Origin: Inia geoffrensis
Lineage: Eukaryota; Chordata; Mammalia; Artiodactyla; Iniidae
Assembly (NCBI GenBank): GCA_036417435.1
Contig: CM070910.1
Span: forward strand, 74,012,784-74,076,783
DNA: 64,000 bases
Reading direction: 5' to 3'
Shown here: piece after piece, positions 53,675 to 62,226 of the stretch
Position numbering within the stretch: position 1 is the first letter of the stretch
How the letters are laid out: the number at the start of each line of letters is the position of its first letter
The notes under the pieces: model-generated
Told to the model about the DNA's origin: nothing
The model's input: the letters and a program-made list of their open reading frames with translations, nothing else
The model's database searches: none
Made by a program: the position numbers and the translations under genes

Positions 53675-53860
53675 CCATTCCCTAACCCTAACCCTAACCC
53701 GAATCGCAAACCGGACCCTCACCCGAACCCTTACCCTCACCCGAAACCTTACCCTCACCCGTGCCCTAATCTTAACCATCACACCAACGCTAATTCGTGG
53801 CCTCACACGTACGCTAACCCTTAAGCGTTGTCGTACCCTAAACTGTACCCTAATCCCTCC
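53675..53860 (+). repeat. 186-bp monomer (three hexamers gained)
   Basis: The anchors at 53,675 and 53,861 are 186 bp apart. The segment CACCCGAACCCTTACCCT is followed by a near-copy, CACCCGAAACCTTACCCT. This is a clear 18-bp tandem duplication in hexamer register. Confidence 0.9.
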
Positions 53861-54530
53861 CCATTCCCTAACCCTAACCCTAACCCGAATCCTAACCCTG
53901 ACCCTCACCTGAAGCCTTAAACTCACCCGTGACCTAATCTTAACCAATAAACCATCACTAAACTGTGCCCTCACACGTACGCTAATCCTAAACTGCAGCC
54001 GTACCCTAACCTGTACCCTAATCCCTCTCCATTCCCTAACCCTAACCCTAACCCGAACCCTAACCCTGACATTCACCGAAGATTTACCCTCACTCGTGTC
54101 CTAATTTTAAACAGTCCATCAACACTAACCCATGCCCTCCAACATAGGCTAACACTAAACTGTTGTCGTGCCCTACCCTGTTCCCTAATCCCTCCCTTTG
54201 CCCAACACTAAACCTAACCCCATCCCTAAACCAGACCCTCTTCGGAGGCCCTACCCTAACCCATGCCCTAATCTTAACCAGTACACAAACACTAACTCGT
54301 GCCCGCAAGCGTACGCTAACCCTTAAACGTTGTCGTACCCTATCCTGTACCCTAATCCCTCCCCATTCCCTAAACCTAACACTAACCCAAACCCTGAATG
54401 TGACCCTTTTCAAAGGCCTTACCCTCACCGGTGCCCTTGTCTTATCCAGTACACCAACACTAACTCGTGCCCTCACAATTATGCGAACCCTTAAGCGTTG
54501 TCGTACACAAGCCTATACCCTAATCCTTGT

Positions 54531-54686
54531 CCATTCCCTAACACTAACCCTAACCCTGACCCTCACCCTAAGCCTAACCCACACCCGTGCCCTAATCTTA
54601 ACCAGGACACCAACACTAATTCGTGCCCTCACACGAACGCTAACACTTAAGCACTGTCGTACACTTAACTGTACCCTAATCCCTCC
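54531..54686 (+). repeat. 156-bp monomer (two hexamers lost)
   Basis: The anchors are 156 bp apart. The CGAATCCTAACC segment is missing, as in the monomer at 43,305. Confidence 0.87.
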
Positions 54687-57036
54687 CCATTCCCTAACCC
54701 TAACCCTAACACGAATCCTAACCCTGACCCTCACCCGAAGCCTTACCCTCACCCGTGCCCTAAACTTAACGAGGACACAAACACTACCTTGTGCCCTCAC
54801 ACGTACCCTAACCCTTAAGCGTTGTCATACCCTAAATTGTACCCTACTTTCTCCCCATTCCCTAACCCTAACCCTAACCCGATTCCTAACCCTGACCCTC
54901 AACCGAAGCCTTAACCTCACCCGTGCCCTAATCTTAACTAGGACACCAACACAAACTCGTGCCTTCACACGTACGCTAACCCTAAACCGCAGCTGTACCC
55001 TAACCTGTACCCTAATCCCTCTCCATTCCCTAACCCTAGCCCTAACCTGAAACCTAAACCTGACACTCACCCTAAACTTTACCCTCATCCGTGTCCTAAT
55101 TTTAACCAGTACATCAACACTAACCCATGCCATCTTACGTAGGCTAACCCTAAACCATTGCCGTACCCTAACCTGTACCCTAATCAATCCCCATTCCCTA
55201 ACCATAACCCTAACCCAAACCCTTAACGTGACCTTCGTCCAAGGCCTTACCCTTACCCGTGCCCTAATCGTAACCAGTACACTAACACTAACTAGTGACC
55301 TCACACGTACGCTAACCCTTAAGCGTCATCGTACCCTAAACTGTACCCTAATCCCTCCCCATTCCCTAACCCTAACCCTGACCTGAATCGTAAAGCTGAC
55401 CCTCACCCGGAACCTTACCCTCATCCGTGTCCTAATCTTAACCAATACACCATCACTAAACCGTGCCCTCACACGTACGCTAACCCTAAACTGCAGCCGT
55501 ACCCTAACCTGTACCCTAATCCCTCTCCATTACCTAAACCTAACCCTAACCCGATCCCTAACCCCGACACTCACCCGAAGATTTACCCTCACCCGTGTCC
55601 TAATTTTAAACAGTCCGTCAACACTAATCCATGCCCTCCAACGTAGGCTAACACTAAACCGTTGCCATGCCTTACACTGTTCCCTAATCCCTCCCATTGC
55701 CAAACCCTAACCCTAACCCCATCCCTGAACCTGACCCTCTTCCGAGGCCCTACCCTAACCCATGCCCTAATCTTAACCAGTACACAAACACTAACTCGTG
55801 CCCTCAAACGTACACAAACCCTTAAGCGTTGTCATACCCTATCCTCCAACCTAATCCCTCCTCATTCCCTAAACCTAACCCTAACCTGAATCGTAAACCT
55901 GACCCTCACCCGAAGCCTTACTCTCACCCGTGCCCGAATCTTAACCAGCATACCAACACTAACTCGTGCCCTCACACGTACGCTAACCCTTAAGCGTTGT
56001 CGTACCCTAAACTGTACCCTAATCCCTCCTCATTCCCTAACCCTAACCCTAACACGAATCCTAACCCTGACCCTCACCCGAAGCCTTACCCTCACCCGTG
56101 CCCTAATCTTAACCAGGACACTAACACTAACTCTTGCCCTCACACGAACGGTAACCCTTAAGCGTTGTCATACCCTAAATTGTACCTTAATCCCTCCCCA
56201 TTCCCTAACCCTAACCCTAACCCGAATCCTAACCCTGAGCTTCACCCTAAGCCTTAAACTCACCCGTGACCTAATCTTAACCAATAAACCATCACTAAAC
56301 CATGCCCTCACACGTACCCTAATCCTAAACCGCAGCCGTACCCTAACCTGTACCCTAATCCCTCTCCATTACCTAACCCTATCCCTAACCCGAAACCTAA
56401 CCCTGACACTCATACGAAGATTTACCCTCACCCGTGTCCTAATTTTAAACAGTGCATCAACACTAACCCATGCCCTCCAACGTAGGCTAACACTAAACCG
56501 TTGCCGTGCGCTACCCTGTTCCCTAATCCCTCCCATTGCCTAACCATAACCCTAACCCCATCCCTAAACCTTACCTTCTTCCGAGGCCCTACCCTAACCC
56601 ATGCCCTAATCTTAACCAGTACACAAACACTAACTCGTGCCCTCATACGTACGCTAACCTTTAAGCGTTGTCGTACCCTATCCTGAACCATAATCCCTCC
56701 CCATTCCCTAAACCTAACCCAAACCCAAACCCTGAACGTGACTCTTTTCCGAGGCCTTTCCCTCACCGGTGCCCTTGTCTTAACCAGTACACCAAAACTA
56801 ACTCGTGCCCTCACAATTATGCGAACCCTTAAGCGTTGTCATAACCTAGCCTGTACCCTAATCCCTCTCCATTCCCTAACCCTAACCCTAAACCGAATCC
56901 TATCCCTGACCCTCACCCGAAGCCTTACCCTCACCCGTGCCCTAAACTTAATGAGGACACAAACACTACCTTGTGCCCTCACACGTACGCTAACCCTAAA
57001 CGGCAGCTGTACCCTAACCTGTACCCTAATCCCTCT

Positions 57037-57192
57037 CCGTTCACTAACCCTAACCCTAACACGAATCCTAACCCTGACCCTCACCCGAAGCCTTACCCTC
57101 ACCCGTGCTCTAATCTTAACCATGACACTAACAGTAACTCTTGCCCTCACATGAACGGTAACAATTAAGCATTGTCGTACCCTAATCCCTCC
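57037..57192 (+). repeat. 156-bp monomer (two hexamers lost near its end)
   Basis: The anchors are 156 bp apart. TCGTACCCTAATCCC replaces the usual form with an additional TAAACTGTACCC, a deletion between two GTACCC hexamers 12 bp apart. Confidence 0.88.
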
Positions 57193-60100
57193 CCATTCCC
57201 TAAACCTAACCCTAACCCAAACCCTGAACGTGACCCTCTTCCGAGCCCTTACCCTCACCCATGCCCTAATCGTAACCAGTACACTAACACTAACTAGTGA
57301 CCTCACACGTACGCTAACCCTTAAGCATCATCGTACCCTAAACTGTACCCTAATCCCTCCCCATTCCATAACACTAACCCTAACGCGAATCATAAACCTG
57401 ACCCACACCGAACCCTTACCTTCACCCGTGCCCTAATCTTAAACAGCACACCAACACTAGTTCGTGCCATCACACGTACGCTATCCCTCAAGTGTTGTCG
57501 TACCCTAAACGGTACCCTAATCCCTCCCAATTCCCTAACCCTAATCCTAACCCGAACCCTAACACTGACCCTCACTTGAAGCCTTACCCTCACGCGTGCC
57601 CTAATATTAACTAGGACACTAACACTAACTCTTGCCCTCACACGAACGGTAACCCTTAATCACTGTCGTACCCTAAACTGTACCCTAATCCCTCCCCATT
57701 CTCTAACCCACACCCTAATCCAAACCCAGAACGTGACCCTTTTCCGAGGCCTTACCCTACCGGTCCCCTTGTATTAACCAGTACACCAACACTGACTAGT
57801 GCCCTCACAATTATGTGAAACCTTAAGCATTGTCGTACCCTAGTCTGTACCCTAATCCCTATCCATTCCCTAACCCTAACCCTAACCCGAATCCTAACCC
57901 TGACCCTCACCCGAAGCCTTACCCTCACCCGTGCCCTAATCTTAACCAGGACACTAACACTAACTCGTGCCCTCACACATACGCTAACCCTAAACCACAG
58001 CTGTACACTAAACTGTCCCCTAACGCCTCTCCATTCCCTAACCCTAAGCCTAACCTGAAACCTAACCCTGACACTCACCCTAAACTTTACCCTCACCCAT
58101 GTCCTAATTTTCACCAGTACATCAACACTAACCCATGCCGTCTTACGTAGGCTAACCCTAAACCATTGCCGTACCCTAACCTGTACCCTAATCAATCCCC
58201 ATTCCCTAGCCTTAACCCTAACCCAAACTCTTAACGAGACCCTCTTCCTAGGTCTTACCCTCACCCGTGCCCTAATCGTAACCAGTACACTAACACTAAC
58301 TAGTGACCTCACACGTACGCTAAACCTTAAGGCTCATCGTACCCTAAACTGTACCGTAATCCCTCCCAATTCCCTAACCCTAACCCTAACCCGAATCGTA
58401 AACCTGACCCTCACCCGAACCCTTACCCTCAGCCGTGCCCTAATATTAACCAGCACACCAACACTAATTTGTGCCCTCACACGTACGCTAACCCTTAAGC
58501 GTTGTCGTACCCTAAACTGTACACTAATCCCTCCACATTCCCTAACCCAAACCCTAACCAGAATCATAACCCTGACCCTCACCTGAAGCCTTTCCCTCAC
58601 CCGTGCCCTAATCTTAACCAGGACATTAACACTAAGTCTTGCCCTCACAAGAACGGTAACCCTTTAGCACTGTCGTACCGTAAACTGTACCCTAATCCCT
58701 CCCCATTCCCTAACACTAATTTTAATACGAATCCTACCCCTGAACCTCACCCGAAGCCTTACCCTCACCCGTGCCGTAATCTTAACCAGGACACCAACAC
58801 TAACTCATGCCCTCTCACGTACGCTAACCCTTAAGCGTTGTCATACCGTAAATCGTACCCTAATCCCTCCCCATTCCCTAACCCTAACCCTAAACCGAGT
58901 CCTAACCCTGAGCCTCACCCTAAGCCTTACCCTCACATGTGACCTAATCTTAACTAATACACCATCACTAAACCGTGCCCTCATATGTACGCTAAACTTA
59001 AACCGCAGCCGTACCCTATCCTGTACCCTAATCCCTCTCCATTCCCTAACCCTAACCCTAACCTGAAACCTAACCCTGACACTCACCCTAAACTTTACCC
59101 TCACCCGTGTCCTAATTTTAACCAGTACATCAACACTAACCCATGCCCTCTTATGCAGGCTAACCCTAAACCATTGCCGTACACTAACCTGTACCCTAAT
59201 CAATCCCCATTCCCTAACCATTACCCTAACCCAATCCCTTAACGTGACCTTCTTCCGAGGCCTTACCCTCACCCGTGCCCTAATCGTAACCAGTAAACTA
59301 ACACTAACTAGTGACCTCGCACGTACGCTAACCCTTAAGCATCATCGTACCCTAAACTGTACCCTAATCCCTCCCCATTTAATAAACCTAACCCTAACCT
59401 GAATCGTAAGCCTGACCCTCACCCGAAGCCTTACTCTCACCCGTGTCCGAATCTTAACCAGCACACCAACACTAACTCGTGCCCTCTCACGTACGCTAAC
59501 CCTTAAGCGTTGTCGTACCCTAAACTGTACCCTAATCCCTCCCCATTCCCTAACCCTAACCCTAACAGGAATCCTAACCCTGACCCTCACCCGAAGCCCT
59601 ACCCTCACTCGTGCCCTAATCTTAACCAGGACACTAATACTAACTCTTGCCCTCACACGAACGGTAACAATTAAGCATTGTCGTACACTAAACTGTACCC
59701 TAATCCCTCCCCATTCCCTAAACCTAACCCTAACCCAAACCCTGAACTTTACCCTTTTCCGAGGCCTTACCCTCACCGCTGCACTTGTCTTAACCAGTAC
59801 ACCAACACTAACTCGTGCCCTCATAATTATGCGAACTCTTAGGCGTTGTCATACCCCAAATTGTACCCTAATCCCTCCCCATTCCCTAACCCTAACCCTA
59901 ACCCGAATCCTAACACTGAGCCTTACCCGATGCCTTACCCTCACCCGTGACCTAATCTTAACCAATACACCATCACTAAACCGTGCCCTCACACATACGC
60001 TAACCCTAAACCGCAGCCGTACCCTAACCTGTACCCTAATCCCTCTCCATTCCCTAACCCTAACCCTAACCCAAACCCTAATCCTGACACTCACCTGAAG

Positions 60101-60884
60101 ATTTACCCTCACCCGTGTCGTAATTTTAAACAGTCCATCAACACTAACCCATGCCCTCCAACGTAGGCTAACACTAAACCGTTGCCGTGCCCTACCCGGC
60201 TCCCTAATCCCTCCCATTGCCTAACCCTAACCCTAACCCCATCCCTAAACCTGACCCTCTCCGAGGCCCTACCCTAACTCATGCCCTAACCTTAACCAGA
60301 ACACAAACACTAACTCATGCCCTCAAACGTACGCTAACCCTTAAGCATTGTCGTACCATATCCTGTACCCTAATCCCTCCCCATTCCCTAACCCTAACCC
60401 TAACCCAAACCCTGAACGTGACCCTTTTCCGAGGCCTTACCCTCACCGGTGCCCTTGTCTTAACCAGTACACCAACACTAACTTGTGCCCTCACAATTAT
60501 GCGAACCCTGAAGCGTTGTCGTACCGTAGCATGTACCCTAATCCCTCTCCCTTCCCTAACACTAACCCTTACCCGAATGCTAACCCTGACCCTCACCCGA
60601 AGTCTTACCCTCACCTGTGCCCTAATCTTAACCAGGACACCAACACTAACTCGTGCCCTCACACGTACGCTAACCCTTAAGCGTTGTCTTACCGTAAACT
60701 CTACACTAATCCCTCCCCATACCCTAACCATAACCCTATCCCGAATCCTAAACCTGACCCTCACCTGAAACCTTACCCTCACCCGTGCCCTAATCTTAAC
60801 CAGGACACTAACACTAACTCTTGCCCTCACTCGAACGGTAACACTTAAGCACTGTGCGTACACTAAACTGTACCCTAATCCCTC

Positions 60885-61555
60885 CCCATTCCCTAACCCT
60901 AACCCTAACACGAATCCTAACCCTGACCCTCACCCAAAGCCTTACCCTCATCCGTGCCGTAATCTTAACCAGGACACTAACACTAACTCTTGCCCTCACA
61001 TGAACGGTAACACTTAAGCATTGTCGTACCCTAAACTGTACCCTAATCCCTCCCCATTTAATCAACCTAACCCTAACCTGAATTGTAAACCTGACCCTCA
61101 CCCGAACCCTTACCTTCACCCGTGCCCTAATCTTAAGCAGCACACCAACACTAATTCGTGCCATCACACGTACGCTATCCCTTAATCGTTGTCGTACCCT
61201 AAACTGTACCCTAATCCCACCCAATTCCCTAACCCTAATCCTAACCCGAATCTTAACACTGACCCTCACTTGAAGCCTTACCCTCACCCGTGCCCTAATA
61301 TTAACTAGGACACTAACACTAACTCTTGCCCTCACACGAACGGTAACCCTTAATCACTGTCGTACCCTAAACTGTACCCTAATCCCTCCCCATTCCCTAA
61401 CCCTAAACCTAATCCAAACCCAGAACGTGACCCTTTTCCGAGGCGTTACCCTACCGGTGCCCTTGTATTAACCAGTACACCAACACTAACTCGTGCCCTC
61501 ACAATTATGCGAAACCTTAAGCGTTGTCGTACCCTAGTCTTTACCCTAATCCCTC
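60885..61555 (+). repeat. Four-monomer tandem duplication, copy 1 (671 bp)
   Basis: The unit starts at a CCATTCC block and ends before the next matching block at 61,556. It contains the rare variants CATCCGTGCCGTAATC (near 60,949) and CCCTACCGGTGCCC (near 61,450), the latter being a one-base-short form. A similar segment lies near 57,390-57,830, at an offset of 3,694 bp. Confidence 0.85.
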
Positions 61556-62226
61556 CCCATTCCGTAACCCTAACTCTAACACGAATCCTAACCCTGACCC
61601 TCACCCGAAGCCTTACCCTCATCCGTGCCGTAATCTTAACCAGGACACTAACACTAACTCTTGCCCTCACATGAATGGTAACACTTAAGCATTGTCGTAC
61701 CCTAAACTGTACCCTAATCCCTCCCCATTCCCTAAACGTAACCCTAACGCGAATCATAAACCTGACCCTCACCCGAAACCTTACCTTCACCCGTGCCCTA
61801 ATCTTAACCAGCACACCAACACTAATTTGTGCCATCACACGTACGCTATCCCTTAAGCGTTGTCGTACCCTAAACTGTACCCTAATCCCACCCAATTCCC
61901 TAACCCTAATCCTAACCCGAATCCTAACACTGACCCTCACTTGAAGCCTTACCCTCACCCGTGCCCTAATATTAACTAGGACACTAACACTAACTCTTGC
62001 CCTCACACGAACGGTAACCCTTAATCACTGTCGTACCCTAAACTGTACCCTAATCCCTCCCCATTCCCTATCCCTAAACCTAATCCAAACCCAGAACGTG
62101 ACCCTTTTCCGAGGCCTTACCCTACCGGTGCCCTTGTATTAACCAGTACACCAACACCAACTCGTGCCCTCACAATTATGCGAAACCTTAAGCGTTGTCG
62201 TACCCTAGTCTGTACCCTAATCCCTC
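61556..62226 (+). repeat. Four-monomer tandem duplication, copy 2 (671 bp)
   Basis: This copy repeats 60,885-61,555 with few substitutions, including the rare CATCCGTGCCGTAATC and CCCTACCGGTGCCC variants. Similarity fades after about 62,260. It is the most recent visible duplication in the right flank. Confidence 0.85.

Larger units (their letters stand above)
40960..60884 (+). repeat. Right flank: older, more diverged monomers
   Basis: The 168-bp period continues, but subtypes are mixed and substitutions are frequent. Junctions of the CCCATTGCC type fall at about 41,462, 42,301, 45,479, 47,308, 52,347, 53,024 and 60,217, with irregular spacing (839, 3,178, 1,829, 5,039, 677 and 7,193 bp), so no single HOR dominates. 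Most hexamer-multiple indels in the window are here. One-base indels occur near 42,921, 48,450, 54,077 and 60,262. No gene or other element is seen in this stretch. Confidence 0.88.
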
